From the IMG/VR virus record IMGVR_UViG_3300048800_000030, positions 1 through 30,417 of that record: a stretch of 30,417 bases of DNA; one strand, 5' to 3'. Origin of the DNA: a virus. Of this stretch, positions 14,691 to 21,201 are shown piece by piece. Under the pieces are notes generated by a model. The model did not search any database and had not been told where the DNA came from. It saw nothing but the letters and a program-made list of their open reading frames with translations. Each line of letters begins with the position of its first letter. The first letter of the stretch is position 1. The translations under genes and the position numbers were made by a program.

Positions 14691-14818
14691 GCCCGACCCT
14701 TCGCTTTCTCGCGCGACCACTGGGCGAGCAAGGACTTCCACCGAGCCGCGTACTGCCGCGCTAGATGGACGGCGCATACCGGCTTGCCGGTGTAGGGATT
14801 GGATGTTGATTTACGCAT
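14687..14818 (-). CDS. 43-residue basic protein
   Basis: The ATG at 14818 follows AGGAGGT at an ideal distance, the best ribosome site in this arm, and the stop overlaps the next ATG (ATGA). The product starts MRKSTSNPYTGKPVC and is basic and helical after that (HLARQYAARWKSLLAQW). Both ends make this gene convincing despite its length. Function unknown. Confidence 0.68.
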   Translation of the reverse strand: MRKSTSNPYTGKPVCAVHLARQYAARWKSLLAQWSREKAKGRA

Positions 14819-14852
14819 ACTACCTCCTGTGACTGTGGAACTACGGAAAGGT

Positions 14853-15167
14853 TCAAAGTTTATCGCTCCAGCTTAGTCGCTTGACTACCCGGAGCACATA
14901 CCCCAACCGGCGCAACTCCTCGGCTAGCAGGCGGTATTCTTTCGGCTTGGCGGGCACCGTTGCGGCCGGATAGATGCCCTCACCGTGCTGGCCAAGGTGC
15001 ATATAGGACATACACCGGTTAGGGTTAGCATCGGAATCGGGGAGCCAAGCTATCACGTCCCCGTTATCCTTCCACTTGCGGAAGATCACGCGGTCGGGTA
15101 GCGGTACCCCGCGCGGCGGGTGCATCTTATGGTGCGCGCGGTCAAGGGCAAGCGTAATTGTGCTCAT
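14853..15167 (-). CDS. hypothetical protein
   Basis: A 104-residue basic protein (FRKWKDNGDVIAWLPDSDAN; LLAEELRRLGYVLRVVKR). The middle, around DVIAWLPDSDANPNRCMSY, resembles small phage proteins of unknown role. ATGA overlap upstream. A 34-base spacer to the next gene holds that gene's ribosome site. Confidence 0.7.
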   Translation of the reverse strand: MSTITLALDRAHHKMHPPRGVPLPDRVIFRKWKDNGDVIAWLPDSDANPNRCMSYMHLGQHGEGIYPAATVPAKPKEYRLLAEELRRLGYVLRVVKRLSWSDKL

Positions 15168-15361
15168 AACGTCACCCTGAAGGCCAGAGCTTCGCTGATC
15201 TCGCCGGACCTCTGCAGCATGTCCACGTAGTCAACCCAGGCCATGCGCACATCGGCGGGGTAGTTGTTCTGGGTCTTGCCGGGCTTGCGAGTACCCGGCG
15301 CCCCCATCACGCCCAGATCGTTCCAGAATGCCGCGCGGACTGCGGCTTGAGTGGTTAGCAT
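15164..15361 (-). CDS. hypothetical protein
   Basis: A 65-residue protein, mostly helical, with a basic loop (GTRKPGKTQNNYPADVR). It begins immediately after the stop of the gene upstream. No family is recognised. Confidence 0.65.
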   Translation of the reverse strand: MLTTQAAVRAAFWNDLGVMGAPGTRKPGKTQNNYPADVRMAWVDYVDMLQRSGEISEALAFRVTL

Positions 15362-15363
15362 GG

Positions 15364-15762
15364 TTACATCCTTTCCACGTCATTAAGCTGTTGATAAAGG
15401 TCCGCGCCCAGGAACTTGCGCAACCGTTCGCCCTGCCGCGCACATACTGTATACGTCCGGTGCGCTTTCCGACTGTCGGTGTCATATCCATAATCCCCGC
15501 ACCAATCTTCGAACCCGCGCGCATTGTCTACCCCGGTCGCATCGGATATCAGGCAATCCAGCACTTCCGCAACCTCGGGTTCTTTGCCGTGGTGCCCCAG
15601 CCCCATGCTGAAGTAGACCGTGAACCGCCGGCCTTTGTGGCGCATGGCAACGCGCCAGTGGTCCATAGGATATTTGCTATCCTGTTCCATGTTCGGATTG
15701 TCGTCCGCCTGTTCTACTGCTGCGGTGATTTTGTTCGCTGCTACAAATTCTCGCATGTCCAT
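15364..15762 (-). CDS. conserved-looking phage hypothetical protein
   Basis: A 132-residue protein with a folded core (HKGRRFTVYFSMGLGHHG, EVAEVLDCLISDATG, FEDWCGDYGYDTDSRKAHRT). Proteins with this FSMGxGH...DxxCLxxDA...FEDWCxDxGYDxDSR pattern recur in phages and phage-like metagenomic contigs; no activity is established to my knowledge. AAAGGAAC precedes the ATG. Confidence 0.75.
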   Translation of the reverse strand: MDMREFVAANKITAAVEQADDNPNMEQDSKYPMDHWRVAMRHKGRRFTVYFSMGLGHHGKEPEVAEVLDCLISDATGVDNARGFEDWCGDYGYDTDSRKAHRTYTVCARQGERLRKFLGADLYQQLNDVERM

Positions 15763-15775
15763 ATCGTTCCTTTTG

Positions 15776-15961
15776 TCAGAGGCTCACAGGGCGCCCCGTT
15801 ACCCTTCTGGTAATTCCCAGATTGAAGCGCCTTAACTCCAGGGCGCTTGATATGGGAACTTGATTAGACTGTGGCGCAGTCCCGCGCGGCCCAGGGTGTG
15901 AGCATGATTCAGCTTGCGCCTTGGTTAGCTGCAATTCGAATCGATTGAATGAGGCAATCAT
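15776..15961 (-). CDS. small hypothetical protein
   Basis: A 61-residue protein containing LTKAQAESCSHPGP, a pattern also seen in longer phage and metagenome proteins, where it is followed by a helical domain. Here the rest is short, so this may be a truncated member. ATGA overlap upstream at 15961. Confidence 0.6.
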   Translation of the reverse strand: MIASFNRFELQLTKAQAESCSHPGPRGTAPQSNQVPISSALELRRFNLGITRRVTGRPVSL

Positions 15962-16323
15962 GCGTAGTTACCCCTTTCGACAATATCGCCCCAGCTTGCG
16001 ACTTGATACCGGCCGCCGGCCCAGCGAATTAGAGTTAAGGCGTATGTATCGCCCGTGTTAAGATACTCAAAGGCCGGGCTTGACGTGCAATCGCCCGGTT
16101 CTTCGCCCACGCGCCACACTGCTTCGGCGCCATAGGTTCCCGCTTCCACGTTTAAGGCGGTTAGGCGCATATAGGCCAGGCCGGGCGGGTTATAACACTG
16201 CCGCGCTAGCTCAACTGCCGCAGGGTGTTCCCGCACGGCGGCCGCCGATTCTAGCAGGCGCCGCAAGATTTTACCCTTGCCAGGAAAGGCGAGGTCTAGG
16301 GTTTTGATTGATGGCAAATTCAT
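15958..16323 (-). CDS. hypothetical protein
   Basis: A 121-residue protein from ATG 16323 (ATGA overlap), not from the longer frame to 16392. It has a helical first half and a likely beta-rich second half (YALTLIRWAGGRYQVASWGD). No family is recognised. Confidence 0.7.
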   Translation of the reverse strand: MNLPSIKTLDLAFPGKGKILRRLLESAAAVREHPAAVELARQCYNPPGLAYMRLTALNVEAGTYGAEAVWRVGEEPGDCTSSPAFEYLNTGDTYALTLIRWAGGRYQVASWGDIVERGNYA

Positions 16324-16727
16324 GATTGCCCCCCTGCCAGAGCTTCTAGCGCCAGTTCGGCTTCGACAACGCGCCGATATGGATCTCCCCACGGTTCGCC
16401 ATCACGGCCGAAATCGATACCGCCTAGGCTTGCAAGGATACGCGGCCCGATAGGCGCGGACTGCCGCGCTTCCTCGGCGCTGTAGCAATCGCACGCCCAC
16501 AACTGCCATGGATTACAGTTCCGGCCGCCGTCCTCATTGTCCGCTATCCAATCGGCGGATGTGCCAGTAGGGTCAACCTCCCAACTGAATGAATATCCCG
16601 TGTCGCGTGCTTTTCGTTCGGCGGCCGCGAGCTTGCGGGCACCCTGTATCCGGCCTTGCATGGGAGATTGAGTTGCGGGATCGTACGAGTAGCCGGCGTG
16701 CTTGAGGAAAAACTGATAGGCGTTCAT
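16320..16727 (-). CDS. hypothetical protein
   Basis: A 135-residue protein. The opening YQFFLKHAGYSYDPATQ, the GYSFSWEVDP segment and the SLGGIDFGRDGEPWGDPYRR region resemble a conserved family of phage and actinobacterial mobile-element proteins of unknown function. ATGA overlaps on both sides. Confidence 0.72.
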   Translation of the reverse strand: MNAYQFFLKHAGYSYDPATQSPMQGRIQGARKLAAAERKARDTGYSFSWEVDPTGTSADWIADNEDGGRNCNPWQLWACDCYSAEEARQSAPIGPRILASLGGIDFGRDGEPWGDPYRRVVEAELALEALAGGQS

Positions 16728-16930
16728 TTGAGTACCTCCCTATCGCGGTATGCTTTACCGGGTGAAAGGGCGCGCACAGTAACATCCATGCCCGCGAACC
16801 AATCAGCAGGCAATGCGTACTGTTCGGCGTGTTTGCGTAGTCCGCGATGCAACGCGGCAAGCGCATTGTCTGTTCGCGTACCGATAGCGTCAAAGGTAAA
16901 ATTTCGGGTTTCGAGCGTAACAAGGATCAT
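16724..16930 (-). CDS. hypothetical protein
   Basis: A 68-residue protein (ETRNFTFDAIGTRTDNALAA then a helical basic stretch and a beta end). It probably forms a small alpha/beta fold. Its neighbours at 16320 and 17133 appear to travel together with it. ATGA overlaps on both sides. Confidence 0.7.
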   Translation of the reverse strand: MILVTLETRNFTFDAIGTRTDNALAALHRGLRKHAEQYALPADWFAGMDVTVRALSPGKAYRDREVLK

Positions 16931-17136
16931 GATTGCACCCTGCGCTCGGGATACTGTATCGAGTATTCCACCTCAGCCGGCATGATGCCGCGCAACTGGG
17001 CAAAGCACATCAGCGCGTACGCCAGCGATCGGGTATCGTCGCCGCACAGTACATCGGACGTGATGCTGCAGTCCGTCCGCGGATCTGTCATAGATAGGCG
17101 CGCGGTATTGGTCTCATCGAGGATGTTGAAGTTCAT
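16927..17136 (-). CDS. hypothetical protein
   Basis: A 69-residue protein with a beta-like start (MNFNILDETNTARLSMTDPR) and a helix (DDTRSLAYALMCFAQLRG). ATGA overlaps on both sides. No family is recognised. Confidence 0.7.
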   Translation of the reverse strand: MNFNILDETNTARLSMTDPRTDCSITSDVLCGDDTRSLAYALMCFAQLRGIMPAEVEYSIQYPERRVQS

Positions 17137-17447
17137 GATTGCACCTCGACAAGCTCACCTATCGGCCGGCCGTTGCTGGTAGCCTCTGCAGTGTAGTATC
17201 CATCTTGTCCATCCCATTGCACACCGCGGAAACCGGCCGCGCGGGATAACTGCCTATCAGTAGGGTTAAAGGTTTCGAACTCGTGTGGTGTCCCCACGTT
17301 GAACACCTCGCGCCGGCATGCGATGGTAACAAGGCCGTGACCGTACCGATCATTGACATCAAAGCCGTCCCGAGCATTGCCCCATACATCATATGTCCAG
17401 AGCTTGAACGTACGGACCTTGACCGGTATGGCTTTCGAATTACTCAT
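17133..17447 (-). CDS. hypothetical protein
   Basis: A 104-residue protein with a predicted beta-rich core (KVRTFKLWTYDVWGNARDGF, DVNDRYGHGLVTI). It is the first gene of the tightly coupled chain after the 17448-17652 spacer and has a GAGGAG-like ribosome site before its ATG. Function unknown. Confidence 0.72.
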   Translation of the reverse strand: MSNSKAIPVKVRTFKLWTYDVWGNARDGFDVNDRYGHGLVTIACRREVFNVGTPHEFETFNPTDRQLSRAAGFRGVQWDGQDGYYTAEATSNGRPIGELVEVQS

Positions 17448-17471
17448 GATTCAACTCCTCGCGCTATTAGT

Positions 17472-17550
17472 GGTTAGCGGGTACCATTTGGGCATATGCC
17501 CCTTGCAGATAGTAATTAGTGTAAAGCGATTTACGTGCCAGATGCTAACC
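17472..17550. promoter_or_regulatory. dyad-rich leader upstream of the 17447 gene
   Basis: This part of the 205-base non-coding stretch 17448-17652 contains a perfect 12-base palindrome gggcatatgccc (17490-17501), a smaller inverted repeat gtaaa-gcga-tttac (17521-17534), and outer arms ggttagc (17472-17478) and gctaacc (17544-17550). Such dyads are candidate operators or RNA leader structures. No confident -35/-10 pair was found. Confidence 0.4.
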
Positions 17551-17582
17551 TATTGATTTATATAGTCCGAGATAATCGATAT

Positions 17583-17643
17583 GTGCCGCGATTGTTCACC
17601 TAATTGGGAATATCCTTTACAATCAAGGGTACAATCGCGGCAC
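17583..17643. repeat. 13-bp perfect inverted repeat, 35-base spacer
   Basis: gtgccgcgattgt at 17583-17595 is matched by acaatcgcggcac at 17631-17643. It lies 10 bases past the stop of the gene at 17653-18084. There is no T-run after either arm, so a classical intrinsic terminator is unlikely. It could be a protein-binding or RNA processing site. Confidence 0.55.
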
Positions 17644-17652
17644 CGTGTGACG

Positions 17653-18084
17653 TTATTTGGCATCGTTCTGGGCGCGCAACGCGTCTCTGATAACGTGCCA
17701 GTTATGGCGCCCGTTGATTACACCTCCGGCCGTGCATACGTGGATAATCTGATTGCACGATCGGCAGCCCGATTGGAGCCCGTCTGCCATCGGTGCGCAT
17801 TTGTTGAACTCGACCGGAGCTTTGCGCGCATGACAATGCGTGCACCTCTTACCGGTGAGCTCTAATTGCGCAAGTTTAGCTGTGCGCTTTGCTTCCTTGC
17901 GGCCAGCGGTCGCATGATCGAGATAGTGCTGGCGTGCAAATAGATAGGCGCGCACAGTTTTAACTGCGTCTCGTACGCTTAATCCTTCGCATAGGGAGCA
18001 TATATTCGATCCTCTATAGTAATCATTCCAGGGTTTAGCTAGTCCACAACATTCGCAGGTAACGGCCGGTTTAGCTTGAGACAT
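17653..18084 (-). CDS. double zinc-finger protein (endonuclease VII-like ribbon)
   Basis: A 143-residue protein, the first gene of the leftward arm. Two cysteine clusters are seen: CECCGLAKPWNDYY with ICSLCEG near the N terminus, and RCTHCHARKAPVEFN with GCRSCNQ near residues 80-110. The second resembles the C-x2-C...F...C-x2-C ribbon of phage HNH/endonuclease VII-type proteins, but the catalytic His-Asn-His part is not evident. It may therefore be a DNA- or RNA-binding regulator. A GGAG site precedes the ATG. Its promoter-proximal place suggests early expression. Confidence 0.68.
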   Translation of the reverse strand: MSQAKPAVTCECCGLAKPWNDYYRGSNICSLCEGLSVRDAVKTVRAYLFARQHYLDHATAGRKEAKRTAKLAQLELTGKRCTHCHARKAPVEFNKCAPMADGLQSGCRSCNQIIHVCTAGGVINGRHNWHVIRDALRAQNDAK

Positions 18085-18500
18085 GGTAAATTCTCCGTTA
18101 AAAGGTTAAAACGCTATATATACGAGTATAGCACGTGTAAAAGGTTCAGTGTATATTTTGACTGATAAAGATAGTATATTAGTATAAAGTACTCGTGAAA
18201 ATACGCAAGCGTATGATTGCGTAGGGTTTTGCGGGTAGGCGGCCGGGCGTTGATACAAGATAAACGTTGAAGTGCGAACTAAACACCTAAAAAATGGATG
18301 AGAGACTTCTATTCACGTGTTTTTACGTGTGTACGCGACACCTCGAACGTTTGAGAATTGTTTCCCTAGGTCTCCTGGAGGTATACAGTCATAACAGTGT
18401 ATAGTTATATATATATAGAGTTAAATCTTTTCTTAATGAATCAATGGGTTATCCGGCCGACCAGTACTCTATACTAATGGACTAATTTAATCAGCGAACA
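18085..18500. other. AT-rich non-coding control region
   Basis: No convincing gene is seen here. The segment is far more AT-rich than the rest of the window and includes tatatatatata near 18407-18417, a 6-2-6 palindrome atacgcaagcgtat at 18201-18214, inverted tataca/tgtata at 18382-18403, and two close TATACT boxes on the - strand (18173-18178 and 18181-18186). Together with the dyad array to the right it could be a DNA-unwinding region of an origin and the leftward promoter zone. Confidence 0.45.
18125..18133 (-). promoter_or_regulatory. leftward extended -10 promoter candidate
   Basis: On the - strand the sequence reads TGCTATACT, an extended -10 (TGn plus TATACT), about 40 bases before the ATG of the first leftward gene (18084). 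The -35 is weak (TACACT at 17-base spacing). It is a plausible source of the whole leftward transcript. Confidence 0.45.
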
Positions 18501-18725
18501 TAAGTCTATTACTATTAGCCAAATAACTTGTATTAACGCTAATCCGCCATGCGCCCAGCAGCATACATCCTCGCAGCTCGGCTACCGAGCGCGCTAACCC
18601 CATGATTTCATACGTTATTGCGGCTGGGCTTTCGGGCGTTGGGGGGTAGGGCGGCGAGGCCCCCGGCGGTTGTGGGGGGTCATATACGCGACAAAGCATC
18701 GCAGCCTGTACCCCGAACGGGGGTG
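18501..18725. other. non-coding stretch before the dyad array
   Basis: No gene is supported here. The left part continues the AT-rich region. From about 18640 the + strand turns G-rich with several GGGGGG runs. One isolated gtacccc half-site (18708-18714) lies ahead of the regular array. Confidence 0.4.
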
Positions 18726-18932
18726 GGGGGTACGTACCCCCTATATGTCCGAGGTACATAAATCTGTACCTCCAACCCCCTAAAAGTATACCCGCTAGGC
18801 GTTCGGGGTACGTAAAATTGTACCTCCTTAGCTTCGGGGGTACACAAAATCCTACCCCGTACCCTTCCGGGGTGCATAAAATTGTACCCCCTGCCCATAA
18901 ATTTGTACCCCGCACCCATTGACATGTGCCCC
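18726..18932. repeat. array of eight GGGGTAC/GTACCCC dyads
   Basis: The best copies are 22 bases: left arm GGGGTAC, an A/T-rich 8-base core such as ATAAAATT, right arm GTACCCC. They lie at 18751-18772, 18805-18826, 18837-18858, 18869-18890 and 18890-18911 (left arm decayed). A coreless 16-base palindrome lies at 18726-18741, and half-like copies end near 18793 and 18932. The right arms begin at 18734, 18766, 18786, 18820, 18852, 18884, 18905 and 18926, so steps are 32, 20, 34, 32, 32, 21 and 21 bases, near two or three helical turns. The last copy overlaps the -35 box of the rightward promoter. This suggests sites bound by a protein on one face of the DNA, as an operator or replication iterons. 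Confidence 0.75.
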
Positions 18933-18947
18933 CAACCGTGCTACGCT
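18919..18947 (+). promoter_or_regulatory. rightward sigma70-like promoter
   Basis: TTGACA (18919-18924), 17-base spacer, TACGCT (18942-18947), with the start expected near 18954. It is followed by TAAGGAGA and the ATG of the gene at 18974. The -35 box lies within the last dyad of the repeat array, so binding there should block this promoter. Confidence 0.7.
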
Positions 18948-18973
18948 AGTTCTTTAACCTAAGGAGACCCACT

Positions 18974-19324
18974 ATGTCCACTTCAACTGCACTGAATACC
19001 CAAACCTTCGGCCGCCTGACCGTTGACCATCTCGGTGTTATGAAACCTACGCCCTCCGGCAAAAATCGGAATCCCTATCTTGACTGCTACTGTTCTTGTG
19101 CCCCCGGTGCAGATGAAGTAGACGAGAATGGAAACGGCTTTGATGTGCCCGTCGTGCGGGTGCGTGCCGACCGCCTGACCTCCGGGCACACCCTTTCCTG
19201 CGGCTGCCTCCTGCGCGAGATGCGTGCCGCTCAGAAGACCCATTCCCCGCGGTACACCGATCTTGTCAAGTGGGCGGTTGGCGTTCGGGCGGAAATTCTG
19301 GGTAGGTACAAAGGCAAGATGTAA
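18974..19324 (+). CDS. phage FGRLTV...SCGCL zinc-binding protein
   Basis: A 116-residue protein, the first rightward gene. It shows TFGRLTVDHLG, then YCSC, VRVRADRLTSGHTLSCGCLL. This pattern (FGRLTV, a YxCxCDCG-like strand, L-SGxTxSCGCL) is common in small phage proteins, sometimes fused to AP2 or HNH domains, and is thought to be a zinc-stabilised nucleic-acid-binding module. AAGGAG lies at ideal distance. Its place right behind the array promoter would suit a regulator that binds the array, but this is speculation. Confidence 0.75.
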   Translation: MSTSTALNTQTFGRLTVDHLGVMKPTPSGKNRNPYLDCYCSCAPGADEVDENGNGFDVPVVRVRADRLTSGHTLSCGCLLREMRAAQKTHSPRYTDLVKWAVGVRAEILGRYKGKM

Positions 19325-19337
19325 AGCCCTTGACTAC

Positions 19338-19366
19338 TTGACACCCCGCCGCAAACCTGTCATACT
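19338..19366 (+). promoter_or_regulatory. rightward sigma70-like promoter with ATG at +1
   Basis: TTGACA (19338-19343), 17-base spacer, CATACT (19361-19366). The expected start, seven bases after the -10, is the A of an ATG at 19373 that opens a four-codon frame (MVSN, stop 19385-19387). The gene at 19416 follows. Confidence 0.7.
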
Positions 19367-19415
19367 TTTCTCATGGTCAGCAATTAAGCGGGCCTGTCAC
19401 AGGAGATAAAACCCT

Positions 19416-19556
19416 ATGAAAACTGCACTGGAAACCGCAATTAAAGCCCTCGTTGAAAAAGCTAAAGGCTCTGTGCCTTCACATGAGGCGATGCAACTCA
19501 CGCAGGCAGCACTCAACCTCGCACACGTTCAGGCGACGCTGAGAGAACCAAGATAG
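19416..19556 (+). CDS. small helical phage protein
   Basis: A 46-residue protein (MKTALETAIKALVEKAKGSV, then PSHEAMQLTQAALNLAHVQA). AGGAGATAAAACCCT precedes the ATG. Short helical proteins with this VPSxEAMxxTQAALNLAHAxA pattern are widespread near phage terminase genes and their role is unknown to me. Confidence 0.75.
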   Translation: MKTALETAIKALVEKAKGSVPSHEAMQLTQAALNLAHVQATLREPR

Positions 19557-19560
19557 CGCC

Positions 19561-19686
19561 ATGACCGCCCGCCGCACACTCACCCCCTGCTGGTCCTGCA
19601 GCGACTACGCTCACCACGAGCATCGCTGGTACTGGGCCGCGCGGCTGTGCGGTTGGGTGCAACGATTGACGGGGTATGGGCGATGA
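19561..19686 (+). CDS. small Cys/Trp-rich protein
   Basis: A 41-residue basic protein with CWSCSDYAHHEHRWYW, a possible small metal knuckle. Its stop overlaps the terminase small subunit ATG (ATGA), so it is likely translated with it. No family is recognised. Confidence 0.6.
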   Translation: MTARRTLTPCWSCSDYAHHEHRWYWAARLCGWVQRLTGYGR

Positions 19687-20195
19687 CCGACTTCCCCCTC
19701 CCCGCCGAGCAGTCCCCGAGCGAGCTTCGCCAGGAGTCGCGCCTCGCTGGCATCCCCGAGTTCTACAAGACCAAGCACGAGAGAATGGCTTGCGAACTCG
19801 CACTGCGGATGGAGGATGCCGAGGCGATCTTTCGCGCCTACGACTACACGCCGGAGCAGGCGGCGACGCTCTGCGAGTCGCAGGCGTTCATCACCCTGCT
19901 GGAGCGGGTCACGAAAGAGATCCAGTCCAGTGGGCTCACTTTCAAAACCAAGGCCAAGGCGATCGCTGAGGACTCCCTACCGTTCGCCTACGAGATGCTG
20001 TCGGACCCCAACTGCTCGTCGGCCGTGCGGCTTGGCACGATCCAATGGGTGGCAAAAATGGCCGGGCACGACGTGCCACCCAAGGCTGACGGGGCGGTTG
20101 GAGGGGGGTTCACACTCTCCATCACCTTCGCCGGGCAGGAACCACAGAAGGTAATATCGTCACACGAACCACTCACAATCGAACAGGAGGCATAA
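19683..20195 (+). CDS. terminase small subunit (putative)
   Basis: A 170-residue protein from ATG 19683 (ATGA overlap); a longer frame to 19647 is rejected. The N-terminal half is helical with an ALRMEDAEAIFRAYDYTPEQ stretch that reads as a helix-turn-helix, the DNA-recognition part of small terminases. The LSDPNCSSAVRLGTIQWVAK segment and the beta-like C-terminal FTLSITFAG match other phage proteins in this position. It would bind the packaging site and present DNA to the large subunit encoded at 23081. The call leans on both content and position. Confidence 0.7.
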   Translation: MTDFPLPAEQSPSELRQESRLAGIPEFYKTKHERMACELALRMEDAEAIFRAYDYTPEQAATLCESQAFITLLERVTKEIQSSGLTFKTKAKAIAEDSLPFAYEMLSDPNCSSAVRLGTIQWVAKMAGHDVPPKADGAVGGGFTLSITFAGQEPQKVISSHEPLTIEQEA

Positions 20196-20447
20196 ATGGA
20201 AAATCAGCACCGGCAGATCACGGGGTACCGCAAACTTTCACCGGCTGAAATCGACATACTCAATCGCATTAAGGCGAGCGCCGTAGGAGTCGGCGAACTG
20301 CTCAAGGCCATCAGCTATGGCAACCCCGGCGGTGGAGACGCACCGGAGGGTGTGGCCGATGCACGGTGGTACATGATCGCACGCACCCACTTCCAAGAGG
20401 GGTTCATGGCTTTATCGCGGTCGATTGCAAAACCCACCACGTTCTGA
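20196..20447 (+). CDS. acb2: Acb2-type anti-CBASS cyclic-nucleotide sponge
   Basis: An 83-residue protein. The start ENQHRQITGYRKLSPAEIDI, then LNRIKA and Gly-rich middle, and the end ADARWYMIARTHFQEGFMAL followed by SRSIAKPTTF match the Acb2/Tad1-hairpin family pattern (HRxIxGYRxLs..EIdxxNxIK ... aDxRWxxIxxTHxQxGFMALxRaVAxPtxF). Acb2 proteins form oligomers that sequester cyclic di- and trinucleotides and so stop CBASS effectors from killing the infected cell. All of the conserved landmarks I recall are present, so it is probably active. It lies between the terminase small subunit and a run of small accessory genes, with one base between it and the terminase stop. Assignment is by motif recall, not by search. 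Confidence 0.85.
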   Translation: MENQHRQITGYRKLSPAEIDILNRIKASAVGVGELLKAISYGNPGGGDAPEGVADARWYMIARTHFQEGFMALSRSIAKPTTF

Positions 20448-20456
20448 GGAAGGAAG

Positions 20457-20687
20457 ATGGATAAAGAGATGCAAGCCGCCGCCCGCAAGAAAATACAGGA
20501 CGAATGGAAGGCCCGGCGGGAAGTTCAAATCAGGGAGTTGCAGGAGTATAATCTTCGATACCCCTGCGACTTCTGTCGGGATTTAGAACATGGGAGCGGT
20601 GACGGTTCGGCCTACGGGTTGGCGTTTGACTCCCATACAATCAAATGTCCTGAGTGTGGGTCGTGCTTTTGGTCTGATGAATCGTAG
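20457..20687 (+). CDS. small zinc-ribbon protein
   Basis: A 76-residue protein: a charged helix (ARKKIQDEWKARREVQIREL), then CDFC at about residues 37-40 and CPECGSCF near 64-71, a possible two-knuckle zinc ribbon. A GGAAGGAAG site precedes the ATG. Function unknown. Confidence 0.68.
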   Translation: MDKEMQAAARKKIQDEWKARREVQIRELQEYNLRYPCDFCRDLEHGSGDGSAYGLAFDSHTIKCPECGSCFWSDES

Positions 20688-20713
20688 TTTAACTAGATAA
20701 CAGGAGAATCAAA

Positions 20714-20965
20714 ATGCACTACCGAAACGGAAGGGAAGCAAAGAACGGCGACCTCGTAATCTCACTGGACGGATATGGCAACGCTGCCATCAACGCAATT
20801 GGTGTGTTGCACAGCGCGGTGTTAGGCAACGACTACTGCAACGGCAGTATCGCGCCGATTCAACCGACGAACAAGGGCGCCTGCATAGTCGATTGCCTGC
20901 ACATTGAGGATGTGCTGGCCATTCTTGCCGAGAAGGGTTTGGACAAGCGGCCGGAGGGGAAATGA
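20714..20965 (+). CDS. hypothetical phage protein
   Basis: An 83-residue protein. The opening YRNGREAKNGDLVI and the later GNDYCNGSIAP and DCLHIEDVLAI resemble small phage proteins with an SH3/KOW-like start and no known function. AGGAGAATCAAA precedes the ATG. Confidence 0.72.
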   Translation: MHYRNGREAKNGDLVISLDGYGNAAINAIGVLHSAVLGNDYCNGSIAPIQPTNKGACIVDCLHIEDVLAILAEKGLDKRPEGK

Positions 20966-20966
20966 C

Positions 20967-21200
20967 ATGAGCGTCAACGGATGGGAGCGGGACGAGTTGA
21001 TCAGTTTCAATCGCCGCATTGAGGCGCTCGAAACGCTGGTGCGTGAACTCGATGCCCGCACCGGCGGTCTTGTTCGTCTTGGCCCGACGGAGCACTATCC
21101 CGACGCGGATGAGATAAACCGTGTCACGAAGAGGATTCTTGACTCGATTCCCCCACTCAAAGCCGAACCAACAGGACTGATTTCCAAATTAGGAGACTGA
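20967..21200 (+). CDS. hypothetical protein
   Basis: A 77-residue protein from ATG 20967, immediately after the previous stop; a longer frame begins at 20904 within the upstream gene. The N-terminal half is a charged helix (RIEALETLVRELDAR), probably a coiled coil. No family. Confidence 0.68.
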   Translation: MSVNGWERDELISFNRRIEALETLVRELDARTGGLVRLGPTEHYPDADEINRVTKRILDSIPPLKAEPTGLISKLGD

Positions 21201-21201
21201 C

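Noticed and set aside
18294-18404. A 36-codon rightward frame starting MDERLLFT in the AT-rich region
   Set aside because: No ribosome site and no coupling; probably chance.
18487-18915. A 142-residue leftward open frame (and an 81-residue one in another frame)
   Set aside because: Both are built from the dyad repeats and translate to repeated CTPE/FYVP-like strings. There is no good ribosome site and composition is unlike real genes here.
18726-18932. CRISPR array
   Set aside because: Unit spacing is 20-34 bases with decayed copies and no unique spacers; the Cas4-like gene is a phage nuclease without cas neighbours.
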